A stretch of DNA of 64,000 nt from an uncultured Prevotella sp. (GCA_900316295.1 ONCJ01000012.1:1-64000); one strand, 5' to 3'. Numbered from the stretch's first letter, positions 11,501 to 20,290 are shown. Made by a program: numbers and translations. Notes: a model not told the origin generated them from the sequence alone.

Positions 11501-14500
11501 TATCGTTATTATTACTTACACGAATGTAGTTATGGTTTATCGAAAGATCGGAATAGTTATCCTGGAACTGATAGTACAGAATATTCCTACGAATAAAAAT
11601 CTTCTTTCCGTTAGGACCTGTTCCTGTCACACCTGCACAACCATAAAGGGTATCAGCTTCCCATGTACAATTGTCAATCAACTCTTGAGCCTCATAGCTA
11701 TAAGGCTGACGATAGACGTTGTGCCACATGTTGTGCGATGTGTCATTCAGTCCACCTGAGCCATTACCATTATTGGCGTATGGCATATTTGTTTGCGAGT
11801 TTACTCCATGATAATCGTATGTAGGAGCTGTGCTTCTTCCGTTCAGCGGACTGTTACCACCTGTGTTTATACTTGCCCATTTTTTTCCAGATGGTAGTCC
11901 AAGGTCGAGCAACTCATATCCAAAGGTGTTAACGTCGCCATAATGATATGAACCATTATAATATACATACGTACGGAAGTAGTATATCGCTTCTTCGGGC
12001 AGGGTGAAATCGTGAGAAATTGGACCACCTTTGCTTCCATCATAGTCGTTGAGGGTACTAGTCATGTCATAGTTGGCTGACAAATCATTATCTGTTGCCT
12101 TCAGATCTCTGTTCTTACTAATAATGATACCAGCCTTAAATCCTGCTGACTGTGCTTCATTTTTGAGTATTCCCTGCACAGTACCCGTTACATGTGCTTG
12201 ATTACCATACATCTGCCAACGAGTCTCAGCGCCAGTAACCTGTTGAGCTAAGTGGAACGTGTCTGCATCTGCATAATAATATGTATCGCCAGCCTTCAGA
12301 TAGAATCTATAGTAATAAGTCTTATCACTCTCCAGTCCATCATTATGATCAAGAACGAGGAAGTATTGCGAGTTGTTTTTTAATGTTGCCTCCTGATTTA
12401 CCAACGGACCGCTTGCTACCGTCACGTCGTGAGAGTTTCCAACAACAAAGCCTACTTTGTTGGCAGCCATAGGATAATTGATGCGGTAGCTACCTTGCAG
12501 GGCTACAGCCGTACGATAATTAAGCATATAGCATGTATCTGTCGACAGGTATGCCAAAGTATCGTCTCTCAGTTTGTCAGCACTCTTTGTCAGTCTCAGG
12601 TTGTAACGAGCAATTGGTCGAACTTGGAATCCATTGTAAAACTCTCCCCACGTTAGAGTCCAAGAATCATTTACCGATGGTGTGTCGAAGAATTGCTTCT
12701 GATTATAATTCAATGAGACCATCTTTACCGAATCATTAGACATATATCCATCAGAGACATGGAAGAATCCTGCCGAATGATAGTATGTCGTATCGGTACG
12801 CCATTTAAGAGTAGACTCTTGTATATATTCGCTACCTCCCTTCTGTCCTTTTAACGGTAGGAAGATACTGTTACCATTAGTACCTGTAACTCTCCATCCT
12901 GGCACATCATTAACAACATCAGTTGTCCATGTACACTGGTCACGCAGAGCCTCCCACTCATCTTGGTCAGGTTCTACAAACAGATTTCCATATTTAGAGT
13001 TTTCAATGTATCTTTCAGTATTAGTAAATTTAGTATTATCATTACCCCAGTTGACGTACGCAGCGTCGTTCTTTGTACCTGAATATCCTTTCCAATATAG
13101 TGGTCCCTCACAATTGTACTTCTGGTGTTCTGCTCCACGGAATCTCACACTATAGTTCTTGCCATGTACACTTGGTACAGTAAGATCAACCCATTTTGTA
13201 CTATGAGTAGTCGGATGGTCATAATGACTATTTTCACCACGACTCTCACGAACATATTTCAGAGTGTCATCAATATATGTTTTCTCGTCGTACCAAGTCT
13301 TTGTTGTCGACTCTCCCAATGCATAATAGTCTGGATTGTCCTCTGGATATGCACTACCCACATCTATGTTTGCCCATAACAGAGTTTGTCCCCTGCTGTC
13401 CTTCACTCCAAGGTCGACATAGTCGAGACCGAACTGTCGCGGTTCACTATAGCGAGTCATACCGTCTGCCGTTACAAAAGCTCTTACCCAGTACACCGTA
13501 TCTATTGGAACATCCATCACAGCCTCATAGCGTGGACTCTTGATGCGAGTTGTTGGGTTTACGCGTGTGTTGCTGAGCGTCTTACCTGTCATGTCATGAT
13601 ACCATATCGTCTCTTTGTTTTCAAGACTTATGTTTGCGCTATCACCAACTACATATCCAACAGTAGCATTTTCTCTATCCTTGACAAACTCTACGCCGTC
13701 AACAAAACTATATAGCGTCGCATGTTTCTCATGGACTTCCCATCCTATACTGTCGATGCTAATGGTTAATGGAGCTATCTTTTTAGGTCTACCATAGTAC
13801 ACCTGATCGTCTACCTTAATATATGCCCTATACCAGTATTCTTTGTCGGCCCGTATAGTGTCGCGAACCGCTTGTGGAAGAGGAACAATATAAAGTCCAT
13901 TATAGATAGAGTCTTTAGGCGTCGCTGTGTCAGGCATATCGCCACATGGTAGATTCTCAAGAGTACCACCCTTATAGTCATGTAGTACAAAGCCACGTGT
14001 GATATTCGTATACTTCGCTTTCATAGCAGGTGTAATACCAAGCTGTCTGCCATAAAAACTAATTACAGAGTTTTCATCATCAATATAATGTCTACCAACA
14101 GTATCTGTACTAATAAACATTATCTCTCCTGCAAGAGTTTTACAATTGGTTTGCAGTACTGGTCGTACCCACATTTTATTTGTGGTAGTCGACTGCCCCA
14201 CTCCACCAAGATAATTTACATAGCTTGCCTGTCCACTTGTCCCTGTGCGTTCAGATGTCCAGTAGTTTGCATAATCATAGCTGTATCCTGGTGTATATGG
14301 CAGATAACCCTTCTCATCATTAATTCCTGTCACACGTTTTGTATCTAAGTCGAAGCGTTTCTTGTTATTTGGAGTAACAAATGTCAAGGTGTCAAGCATT
14401 GCCTGTGCTTGTGCTACAGTAGGCAAAGTGAAGCACCAACCTTCCCGTCCAAACCATTTGCGGAACACTATGTCATGCTCGGTTCCCGCAATATCTGTTA

Positions 14501-17174
14501 TCAGTGGATCTACAGTTCCACCGTTATTCCATACATACGTAGAGTCCCGATCTTCTGGATATTGTGCTCCGACATTGATATTTGCCGACTTGAAACTCAT
14601 CTGATAATCCATCGTGTCAAGAACATGAAGTATCTTCACCTCTGGAGCATATAAGCATGTTGTGTCTCTCTTACCGTCTTCCTCACTAAACGAAACAAAG
14701 ACACCACGAACGAAATAGTAGCGGTCATTCTTTAAGTCGCTCTTTGGAATGGTATACGAGAAGGTCATGTCGCTCTTTACTTCACCTCTTTCTGTCTCGC
14801 CATCATTATCCGATAGCCACAGATCACCATTATATATCGTCGGCTCCTCATATTCATTCTCATTCTTCAACTTGTCAGTTACGACAAATCCCACCTTTCC
14901 TACCACCTCAGCGCTGACGCCAACGATATGAGCGTTTAGCGTTGCAGTCTCGTCACCGACCTGCCATCGTATTTTGTCTGTATGTGGAAAGAATCCTTGT
15001 ATCTGTGTTGCTTTCGATGCGTAATAATAGTCGTATTCACCCGTGACGGTGTTATATACGCGGAAATATTCTCTTACAAAATACTTCTTCTCTTTATCCA
15101 AATAACCAAGGAAGTCAGATCCTTTTAGTTCCACTCTGATATCTTGTTCGTTACCAGCGTATGCTCCAACGCTCTTCGATCCACCGTTCAACTTTAAGTG
15201 ATTTCCATCTACAGGACGCCAATCTGTTTTTATAAATAGGGAGTCTTCGTCTCTCCATTCTTTATTTCTAATCTCGTCGGATGGGTCAAAATAGAGAGTT
15301 GCAGAATCTGTACCAAAGATAAAACCAGTCTCTTGGAGTTGTACTGAGGTGTTTACTGACGGCCATGGACGTGCAGAACGTACCATTCCAACAATAGCAA
15401 AGCGGTCTGTACCAGTCACTTCTTCCTCATATTTATGACGTAAAAGCATCAACGAACCGTCATAATCAGTATTACTCTTAAGATAATTGCTGTACTCTAA
15501 CACACCACGAGCAAATCCAGGATTGTAGAATTGGGTTTTGTCTTCATATATTGGCGTAGCCTTATCTTTATCCAATCCTAAAGAGAATATCTTATAATAA
15601 CCGAGTGCACCACCGGAATTTGGTATGTAATAATACAGGTCGGATGTTTTGTAGTCACGGTTCACAGCCCAGTAGTGACTACAATTGTCATTTGCAGGTA
15701 GGAATATTCGCCGTCCACTGGGGCCTGTGACAAGAACGCCCTCCACTCCATTGTATTCTCGCCATTCAAACGTACATTTCTTCAATAACGAGTCGGCCTC
15801 GAGAGTCTGTTGCAGTCGCCAACAACCGCCCCAACGCTGATATGCTGCGTCCCAGTTGGCAGTAAACTCCTCATTGATAAGTCCCCATCTCATGTTTTGA
15901 TTCTGCCAACCTGGATCATAGTCATTCTTAGTATTCGACTCTCCATAGGCAAACGCACCACCATAATTGGCAATCTGACCACGTTCGAAGTAAGCCTCTA
16001 CATTACGGAATGCATACTTGATATCACCAAGTCCTAAATCTACTATAGAGAACAAGGTGTCAGGCACGTTAACGTTAATGGTATAGAATGTATTTGGCTT
16101 AATCTCGTTTAGGTGGAACGACCTGACAAAGGTTGTATCTATAAGACTCAGTGTGTCAACAACATTATATATAAACTTAAAGTTCACATCCTTTTGTGGA
16201 GCTACTACCATATATGCCGCCGTAGAGTCTTGGGCGTTATTGTAATAGTCGCGAGGAGTATGTTTCCATCCTTTGTCAAAGAAGAAAGGTGTGTGCAGCG
16301 TAATGGTGTCGTTCTTATCCTCTTCCACCGAGTTGAGGTCAATTCTGCCTTGATGGTCGAATGTAAACGTACCGGAAATTGGCTTGTCTGCAATCATCGT
16401 GACACTTTTCAGTTTCACACTGGGAAGACGATCACTATGTGCGAGGAATGCCATAAACGATGAGTGGTGCTGTAGATTGAATGCGTATGCATTATGTTCT
16501 CCCTCAACAGGTGTTGCTATTGCTGAAGCACAGTCACCAGATGTGGCCACATGTCGTGGGTCGTCTACCATCATCTGTGTCTGCTGACGAGCTATAGTCA
16601 CCTTGTTCCAAGCCTTTGCATTTCGTCCTGGATAATATACATATACAGGACTTTGCTTTTTTCTAACCTTTACCGTCTCAAACCACGCATATAGGCTATC
16701 CTCCTGCATGTGATCCATACCAGCCTTATATACAGTGTCTGGAACTGCTTCGTCACCGAGTTTTATATATATTGAGTCCAGCTCCTCCCCTTCCCATTTG
16801 AAGGTTACGCCGTTGTTATTCTTCTTTGGGAATGTACCATTGAATGTTATTCTACGCGGACCAGATTTCTTTTCATTTATACCTCCGCCAAGCGTCAGAG
16901 GTATGTATTCTAAGTCTGGCAGGAAGACCTGTTTAATATTGCTAATAAGGTATTTCCACTCATTATCATTTGTAGTGACCACCATGGTAACATAGTCGGC
17001 ATGTTCTTTACCATCGAGGTCCATTCGTGAGTGTGTGATGTTGTATATACCATTCACTGCTATAGAATCAACGGTTCCATCGGTTTTGTAGACGCTGACA
17101 TATCCACGTCCCACAGCTGCCGACAACTGCAGTGAAGATAAAACAAATAACAGGAAAAGTAATACTTTCTTCAT
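5580..17174 (-). CDS. Giant secreted repeat protein, 3864 residues (10 Fib_succ_major-like modules)
   Basis: One uninterrupted 11.6 kb reading frame. A signal peptide (MKKVLLFLLFVLSSLQLSA) precedes an N-terminal domain of about 380 residues homologous to that of the 1641-residue protein. I count about 14 fibronectin-like modules (TDS..W.VG...G...GFVVG...YYYRAY.K..G.YYYG) and ten Fib_succ_major-like domains, each recognisable by VDLG...WANIN.GA..P.D and usually YAWGE, WRMPT and NGNSIFLP. The domains have diverged: the first two and the seventh lack parts of the consensus. The C-terminus is a Gly/Asp/Glu-rich tail. It was probably exported and surface-exposed; binding to glycans or host proteins is a guess. 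It follows the small RLMDG protein by 53 nt and begins the giant-protein part of the operon. The repeat structure makes it a likely site of recombination or misassembly. Confidence 0.88.
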   Translation of the reverse strand: MKKVLLFLLFVLSSLQLSAAVGRGYVSVYKTDGTVDSIAVNGIYNITHSRMDLDGKEHADYVTMVVTTNDNEWKYLISNIKQVFLPDLEYIPLTLGGGINEKKSGPRRITFNGTFPKKNNNGVTFKWEGEELDSIYIKLGDEAVPDTVYKAGMDHMQEDSLYAWFETVKVRKKQSPVYVYYPGRNAKAWNKVTIARQQTQMMVDDPRHVATSGDCASAIATPVEGEHNAYAFNLQHHSSFMAFLAHSDRLPSVKLKSVTMIADKPISGTFTFDHQGRIDLNSVEEDKNDTITLHTPFFFDKGWKHTPRDYYNNAQDSTAAYMVVAPQKDVNFKFIYNVVDTLSLIDTTFVRSFHLNEIKPNTFYTINVNVPDTLFSIVDLGLGDIKYAFRNVEAYFERGQIANYGGAFAYGESNTKNDYDPGWQNQNMRWGLINEEFTANWDAAYQRWGGCWRLQQTLEADSLLKKCTFEWREYNGVEGVLVTGPSGRRIFLPANDNCSHYWAVNRDYKTSDLYYYIPNSGGALGYYKIFSLGLDKDKATPIYEDKTQFYNPGFARGVLEYSNYLKSNTDYDGSLMLLRHKYEEEVTGTDRFAIVGMVRSARPWPSVNTSVQLQETGFIFGTDSATLYFDPSDEIRNKEWRDEDSLFIKTDWRPVDGNHLKLNGGSKSVGAYAGNEQDIRVELKGSDFLGYLDKEKKYFVREYFRVYNTVTGEYDYYYASKATQIQGFFPHTDKIRWQVGDETATLNAHIVGVSAEVVGKVGFVVTDKLKNENEYEEPTIYNGDLWLSDNDGETERGEVKSDMTFSYTIPKSDLKNDRYYFVRGVFVSFSEEDGKRDTTCLYAPEVKILHVLDTMDYQMSFKSANINVGAQYPEDRDSTYVWNNGGTVDPLITDIAGTEHDIVFRKWFGREGWCFTLPTVAQAQAMLDTLTFVTPNNKKRFDLDTKRVTGINDEKGYLPYTPGYSYDYANYWTSERTGTSGQASYVNYLGGVGQSTTTNKMWVRPVLQTNCKTLAGEIMFISTDTVGRHYIDDENSVISFYGRQLGITPAMKAKYTNITRGFVLHDYKGGTLENLPCGDMPDTATPKDSIYNGLYIVPLPQAVRDTIRADKEYWYRAYIKVDDQVYYGRPKKIAPLTISIDSIGWEVHEKHATLYSFVDGVEFVKDRENATVGYVVGDSANISLENKETIWYHDMTGKTLSNTRVNPTTRIKSPRYEAVMDVPIDTVYWVRAFVTADGMTRYSEPRQFGLDYVDLGVKDSRGQTLLWANIDVGSAYPEDNPDYYALGESTTKTWYDEKTYIDDTLKYVRESRGENSHYDHPTTHSTKWVDLTVPSVHGKNYSVRFRGAEHQKYNCEGPLYWKGYSGTKNDAAYVNWGNDNTKFTNTERYIENSKYGNLFVEPDQDEWEALRDQCTWTTDVVNDVPGWRVTGTNGNSIFLPLKGQKGGSEYIQESTLKWRTDTTYYHSAGFFHVSDGYMSNDSVKMVSLNYNQKQFFDTPSVNDSWTLTWGEFYNGFQVRPIARYNLRLTKSADKLRDDTLAYLSTDTCYMLNYRTAVALQGSYRINYPMAANKVGFVVGNSHDVTVASGPLVNQEATLKNNSQYFLVLDHNDGLESDKTYYYRFYLKAGDTYYYADADTFHLAQQVTGAETRWQMYGNQAHVTGTVQGILKNEAQSAGFKAGIIISKNRDLKATDNDLSANYDMTSTLNDYDGSKGGPISHDFTLPEEAIYYFRTYVYYNGSYHYGDVNTFGYELLDLGLPSGKKWASINTGGNSPLNGRSTAPTYDYHGVNSQTNMPYANNGNGSGGLNDTSHNMWHNVYRQPYSYEAQELIDNCTWEADTLYGCAGVTGTGPNGKKIFIRRNILYYQFQDNYSDLSINHNYIRVSNNNDKPSVGYLNYHNHGCRGVDFERAIWESSHTLPGTDNEILIRTDDAIIHPNVDYVSFFGSLIGTQQQRWNEGSSYSVPAVQHAGFVVGSDTLTTHVGGTGGDYFKYDFPHNDVKEDSIYWYDRQNINLFKVDSTYWVRAYVKIDDNYYYGRSIKFVRQPNIITGDVEWQVGSQTAKLHGSVTGFNDDYTIGGIDPSSDEVQDMTELSRKARVGIIVGYKHDLVAADTLTDVQARLYYVKVDGKTQAVNGAFQLDVPYERDTTYYYRAFIYYNGEYIYGKTGRYGLEFVDLGFNKGMYWASINVGSRYAEDNSSQYAWGETEPRSTFRFEDYIYYYSTGDDEYNNLGNEIKGSQYDVAHDKWDYTWDETEFGGRGALWSMPSEDDLQMLVDSCEWRDSTSYKYVPNSNGGYYANVDGYKVTSKKNGNWIFITKDRCAVWTMSGFHSDRDGPWDHSPLWTSSRAPRDRNAFGMQAGTTNRLMKYHYRYHGHYVRPMAYINVKLDSGHKLSLTTERTSWVAGLDNANIYGCILGLSDQVSATYGFIVGNSANNLTVGASGAQIYTVAENSKTNGLFSKNLPTIDNNRMYYYRVFAKIGNTYYYGNVKEFGIVMVDLGLTSKTKWANVNMGAWRIKDHGDFYGWGETTTKDIFTQTGYKYYDNVMQTYRDLSTNISANDTTDVANKMLHGLWRMAGDAEWDELRNECTWTPEVIGHIPGFRVTGKNGNSIFLPSNYYTVDERDANYDYSTNEEGSQNLNHDDEVTHLGYYWSSNRSADFRQAREFTFDANSGNISGTLDNQRWRGNAIRAVARAYQEGVPFYIRTESTDWRYKKDSVNFYSAVLELPQSYETGFLIGTTAEITATTSGVEIIKAKQVKDGSGNYFATKLHNDLNDGVYYYRAYVKDDQGNYTYADSKQFGLQSVDLGVDGLQWANINVDAASPEEMGLHGILTGKYAEADPGYADFGDLWRIPTNAEKQTLIDGCDWNEVNLYGTRVWKVSNKTDATKFIYLTSNDPSSWGYRAMTKSNLTFEDEEKVFLRTDSTNWRAGYGGSTLFATLVGKSSLIDDITERGFVVGTTENVTHDTNLQQSTSASSEQISKSNFEAEITTLPVGTFFYRAYVQYKGKYYYAENALPVGIEFVDLGLPSGVTWANVNIGSTTSSDTGDKYAWGETSIKNEYTLDNYIHHTSDGYTDIGADISSSMTYDAATIKISGSRMPSQADIQELLSNCSWTSETINGVAGYRVTSTNGNSIFLPDGSFWSSTQNTANNSQAFELQTSQSATPLHNVIADTRWIGRMIRPVSALVTTTDPTIVTTSTAQLNGYVNIADYTGAEVGFELSRSSTMADAEQKNVSIAANGPYNTVVDNLVEGNMYYYRAYVTVGGVTYRGAIKNFSTKSSAGLKAIDLGLSVKWGDRNVGAEMPENDGNYYAWGDTITQRNYTAVTYRHATGNNTNAIYHDISMNISATEWDIANKKYNGCWRMPTQTEIAELMSNCSWTWATKEGVPGYWVENSVSHQNIFLPASGYRDNTDLMQDNTNGYYWSAVPNGSVDARQAMALTFNSTSKSVTPLIRYDGLIVRPVYDSNGKLGEQDIFIRTDSVSYNADRTEYQLYGMMLGLNSAEDGLTQGFVIGTTTDVTTANTVISGLSQAAVANGSYNIILSDEQLHTLTIGDVYYVRAYVTNGTETKYGSAIEMNDYTFFTDSVKWGLGNAGKLYGHVKGVKPANGLEVGFFYSTNSDMSNSKSIVGSFEPTKETVFTGQIDTIKVATYYWQAYTKYDGVIHRGAVKSFGAKLVDLGLTSGVKWVDMNLGSDDEENAGDGYRWGEIVPDRDDTYSVSSGFEYIGGTEYDAVHTRLGSSYRIASISNIEELLNECTWAFDVNGYRVTGKNGNSIFLPVGDYWSSQKGTNGDGSNATALSIDNTNTKTEKLISRDSLLLLRPTLNPKADVQGEGGNAGSGTIGGGVGDDDEVIGGDD

Positions 17175-17227
17175 AATGTATATTTAATGTGCGATTTCTA
17201 TTGTTGTGTAGCTTTGGTATTTACTTT

Positions 17228-17503
17228 TCAGTCGTACCAATTTTTCTTTTCATAGTCTTGCATAAAATCATACGCATCAATGTCGATCAAGTCAAATAAT
17301 TTGGCATTACCTGTTCCTTCACCCAAATCTTCTTGATCGCCGTTGCCTGCGCCACTACCCTCTTCTTGCTTGTTGCCAGGATCACCTTGAGGAGTAATCT
17401 CAGAGCCTCCCCCGTCCATCAATCTTTCGTTGTTAATTTGATGGATGTATACAGAAGGAACGATATAGTCCCTTCGGACTTCTATCATTTTTGTTTTTAA
17501 CAT
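17228..17503 (-). CDS. Small RLMDG-motif protein, first gene of the giant-protein operon
   Basis: 91 residues with no signal peptide or membrane segment. The N-terminal third is basic (RRDYIVPSVY, then NNERLMDGGG); the middle is Gly, Asn, Asp and Glu rich; the end is acidic and aromatic (DYEKKNWYD). The protein at 28396-28635 has the same plan: YI.P..Y, ERLMDG, a glycine tract, and an acidic Trp-containing end. From memory, short proteins of this plan are widespread and uncharacterised in Bacteroidales. It lies directly upstream of the 3864-residue gene (53 nt) and is probably translated first from the operon mRNA. Roles one could imagine are a peptide precursor, a chaperone or a regulator; none is supported by sequence. 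A second ATG at 17488 could also be the start. Confidence 0.7.
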   Translation of the reverse strand: MLKTKMIEVRRDYIVPSVYIHQINNERLMDGGGSEITPQGDPGNKQEEGSGAGNGDQEDLGEGTGNAKLFDLIDIDAYDFMQDYEKKNWYD

Positions 17504-17614
17504 TATATTTTGGTTAGTTGTTATAGTCTGTTTTGTGTTAGTTTAGCCTATTTTCCTTTTGTCTTGGCTTATTTCGCACATTAATTATACATTCACATGT
17601 ACAATAATACGGTT

Positions 17615-17622
17615 CAAATATA
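17615..17622 (-). promoter_or_regulatory. Possible -7 element for the giant-protein operon
   Basis: TATATTTG on the minus strand fits the Bacteroidota -7 consensus TAnnTTTG and lies about 110 nt before the 91-residue gene. No TTTG is seen at the expected distance upstream, so this is a weak call. The surrounding 17504-17800 stretch is very AT-rich and holds no gene. Confidence 0.35.
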
Positions 17623-17720
17623 TTTAGTTTTTCTGATTTTTATAATAATATATTTGTATTATTAACAAAGTTTTTCTTTTTTAATAGTTGTTCAGCGTTA
17701 CTAAATATGAAAACAATTGA

Positions 17721-17780
17721 AAAACAAAAAGGGCCATATTTAAGACTAAAACGATAGGAATTAGCCCGCAATATGGCCCA
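17721..17780 (-). terminator. Rho-independent terminator of the TonB receptor gene
   Basis: Read on the minus strand, GGGCCATAT (17771-17779) and ATATGGCCC (17731-17739) form a perfect 9-bp stem with a 31-nt loop, followed directly by TTTTTGTTTTT. It lies about 25 nt after the stop codon of the receptor gene. Confidence 0.75.
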
Positions 17781-17803
17781 TTTTTAAGGTGATTTGATAG
17801 GTA

Positions 17804-20251
17804 TTAGAAGCTGAACTTCAGATCCGCACCTATCTGAACAGGATTACCTCGTTGGGCAAAATAGGTACCGCCTGGTTCCTGATAGGCGAAGCCAAAGGTG
17901 TTGTATCGGGTCTTCGTGATATTTTTACCCCAAAGCGACAGAATACAGTCGGTATTTGCTAACTTGAGATTTGCATCAACATGCGCCCCAAGCAAGGCAT
18001 AGAAGTTCTCCTTGGCATAGTTGGCTTCATCCCAATAGGTCCTACCCTGACCTGTGGTGTTGGCTCCAACAATAATAGAGCGTAGTACAGGGTTGTCTAT
18101 GTCTATGCGATAGTCGAGACAGACTGACATAGTATGTTCAGGAACGAATGGTACGTGTTTGTCTTTATAGTCTACCGTAATCTTTGAGCCATCTTCGGCA
18201 GTCACCTCATCTACAAAGCGCTTGAAGGCTGCATGTGTATAGCCATAGCTTATCGAATAACTTAGACGATTGTCGAGCAGACTGCCTCGTAGCGATGTTT
18301 CTATACCGCAACTGTAGCTTTTGCCGGCATTTACCATTATGCGACCAAATCCATAGTTACCAGCCATTAGCGAGAGTTGCTGATTTCTTATCTGCATATA
18401 ATAAGTTGAGAAATCGAGGAGTAGCTTGTTGTCGAACAAGTTAAGATGGGTTCCTGCTTCGTAGTTCCAACTCTCCTCGGGCTTGTATGAGATAGATTTC
18501 TCTATCAGGGCATAGCTGTCAGCATCATGCGGGATGTCAAAGTCGCCACGCATGGCTTGATTGCGATACTCGGGTATCTCGAGCTCTGCGCGCAGATAGT
18601 CGCCAAAGGTCTGTATGTTGTAACCTCCCGCACGGAATCCTTTGCTCACGGTAGCATAGACATTGCTGCCGGCATTATCAAGCTTGTATGTCAAGCCAAA
18701 CTTAGGCAAAAGCTGATGATAGGTGTCATGATACTTTTTCTCTAGATGGGATGTAAAATGATAGGTTGCATCTGTGCCCATAACGCTGGCGATGAAGTCC
18801 ATCTCCGCCTTGGTGTCAAAGCCGATACGCACCTGTGTATAGTCATAACGCAGTCCGAGCGTTGCGATTAAGCGGTCAGTTATCTCGAAATTTGACTCAT
18901 GGAATAGTGCAAAGTTGTACGTAGGTGTACGGAACACGCCTGGAATATCCAGAGTGACATCCATAGATACTCCACCAGCACGTTCTATTGCTGATGCCGC
19001 AGCAGCCATAGCTTGCTCCATAGGCATACCGCGCTCGACCATACTTGCTGCCATACTTCGTTGCATCGCCGTATACATGGCATTTCTGACACTTGTAGCA
19101 ATAGTATGGGTGAAGCTCTCGTCGTAGAAGTGGATAGGTGCGTCTGTGCGCAGCCATTCTATCGAGGCGAAAGCACCTGTTGTCCAATGCCAACGCGACG
19201 GGCGTGTACTCTTCAGGGTAATCTCTTCCGTCAAACCATTCTTGTGCTGTCGTTGTTCGAGCAACATGGCATTGAGCGGACTATAGTCTATGTCCATCGC
19301 CATGTTGTCATGCAAAAACTGATAACTCGTAACGGAATTTAGTTCAAAAGAAGGAGCTTGCCAACCCAGACTAAACGCCGTAGTCAGCATATTTCTGCGA
19401 TATGTACCCTGCCGATCAGTATTTGGATTGTCGGCTTTCTGGCTTTTCACATTGAGTAATCCGTATGGAAAACCATTTTGATTGACATATTGATAGTCTG
19501 CCAGCAGACCCATTCTAATTGTCTTGGATGGACGATACTGAAGGTTGAACCTACCTCCAGCCTCATTCATCTTGTCTGCATATTTTCCGCTATATTGGTT
19601 TTTTATAAAACCATTCTGACCATTATAGAAAGCAGCGACAGATAACGCTGTTTTCTCACCAAACTGATGGAAATGCTCAACCTCTGCCTTGCGCCAGAAG
19701 TGATTGCCCACAGAGAGTGTCACGTCCGTACCTTTATGATGGAATGGATTCTTTGTATACATACGTATTAGTCCACCTTCTGTGTTCTGTCCGTACAAAG
19801 TTCCTTGAGGACCACGCAAGACATCTACACGATCAATACCATATGTGTGGAAATTAAATCCTGACTTGTTTTGCAAAGGTACGCCATCGACATAAATGGT
19901 TAGTGCAGGACTATTGACCCTTGAGCCTATACCTCTGACATACATGGACGATGTGACACGGCTTCCATATTCAGGCATAGTAAACGAAGGGATGTATGCC
20001 GACAAGCCGCGTAGGTCTTGGATACCTTGCTGTGCAATATCAGAACCACTAAATGAACTGGAGCTTAGAGGCTGCTGACGTAGCCAGAAAGTCTCCTTTG
20101 GTTGTGAAACGACTACAACCTCTTCGATATTATATACTCGAGATGTGTCGGTAAGTTCGGCGTCTGTCCATTCATTATCACTCCAACCCGTCAAGGTAAC
20201 ACCAAATAGGATTAACAATAAAACTGCTTTTTTCATTCTCGTTTTCCTCAT
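17804..20251 (-). CDS. TonB-dependent outer-membrane receptor
   Basis: 815 residues from the ATG at 20251 (MRKTRMKKAVLLLILFG); an ATG at 20236 is equally possible. A longer frame opens at 20293, but that ATG overlaps the promoter -7 box, so it cannot be the start. After the signal peptide there is a TonB-box-like segment (IEEVVVVSQ), a plug domain (SMYVRGIGSR, IYVDGVPL, DRVDVLRGPQGTLYGQN) and a long beta-barrel ending in aromatic KFSF. It lacks the N-terminal carboxypeptidase-like domain and the SusC signature, so it resembles siderophore or vitamin receptors rather than SusC glycan importers. Active uptake of a chelate across the outer membrane is the family role; the substrate is not evident. 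It is a single-gene unit with its own promoter and terminator. Confidence 0.92.
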   Translation of the reverse strand: MRKTRMKKAVLLLILFGVTLTGWSDNEWTDAELTDTSRVYNIEEVVVVSQPKETFWLRQQPLSSSSFSGSDIAQQGIQDLRGLSAYIPSFTMPEYGSRVTSSMYVRGIGSRVNSPALTIYVDGVPLQNKSGFNFHTYGIDRVDVLRGPQGTLYGQNTEGGLIRMYTKNPFHHKGTDVTLSVGNHFWRKAEVEHFHQFGEKTALSVAAFYNGQNGFIKNQYSGKYADKMNEAGGRFNLQYRPSKTIRMGLLADYQYVNQNGFPYGLLNVKSQKADNPNTDRQGTYRRNMLTTAFSLGWQAPSFELNSVTSYQFLHDNMAMDIDYSPLNAMLLEQRQHKNGLTEEITLKSTRPSRWHWTTGAFASIEWLRTDAPIHFYDESFTHTIATSVRNAMYTAMQRSMAASMVERGMPMEQAMAAAASAIERAGGVSMDVTLDIPGVFRTPTYNFALFHESNFEITDRLIATLGLRYDYTQVRIGFDTKAEMDFIASVMGTDATYHFTSHLEKKYHDTYHQLLPKFGLTYKLDNAGSNVYATVSKGFRAGGYNIQTFGDYLRAELEIPEYRNQAMRGDFDIPHDADSYALIEKSISYKPEESWNYEAGTHLNLFDNKLLLDFSTYYMQIRNQQLSLMAGNYGFGRIMVNAGKSYSCGIETSLRGSLLDNRLSYSISYGYTHAAFKRFVDEVTAEDGSKITVDYKDKHVPFVPEHTMSVCLDYRIDIDNPVLRSIIVGANTTGQGRTYWDEANYAKENFYALLGAHVDANLKLANTDCILSLWGKNITKTRYNTFGFAYQEPGGTYFAQRGNPVQIGADLKFSF

Positions 20252-20282
20252 ATTTACGTTATCCCAAAATTTAAATCGGTTA

Positions 20283-20290
20283 CAAAGGTA
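20283..20290 (-). promoter_or_regulatory. -7 promoter element of the TonB receptor gene
   Basis: TACCTTTG on the minus strand is an exact TAnnTTTG match, about 30 nt before the ATG at 20251. A clear -33 TTTG is not visible. Its overlap with the ATG at 20293 rules that codon out as the translation start. Confidence 0.6.
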
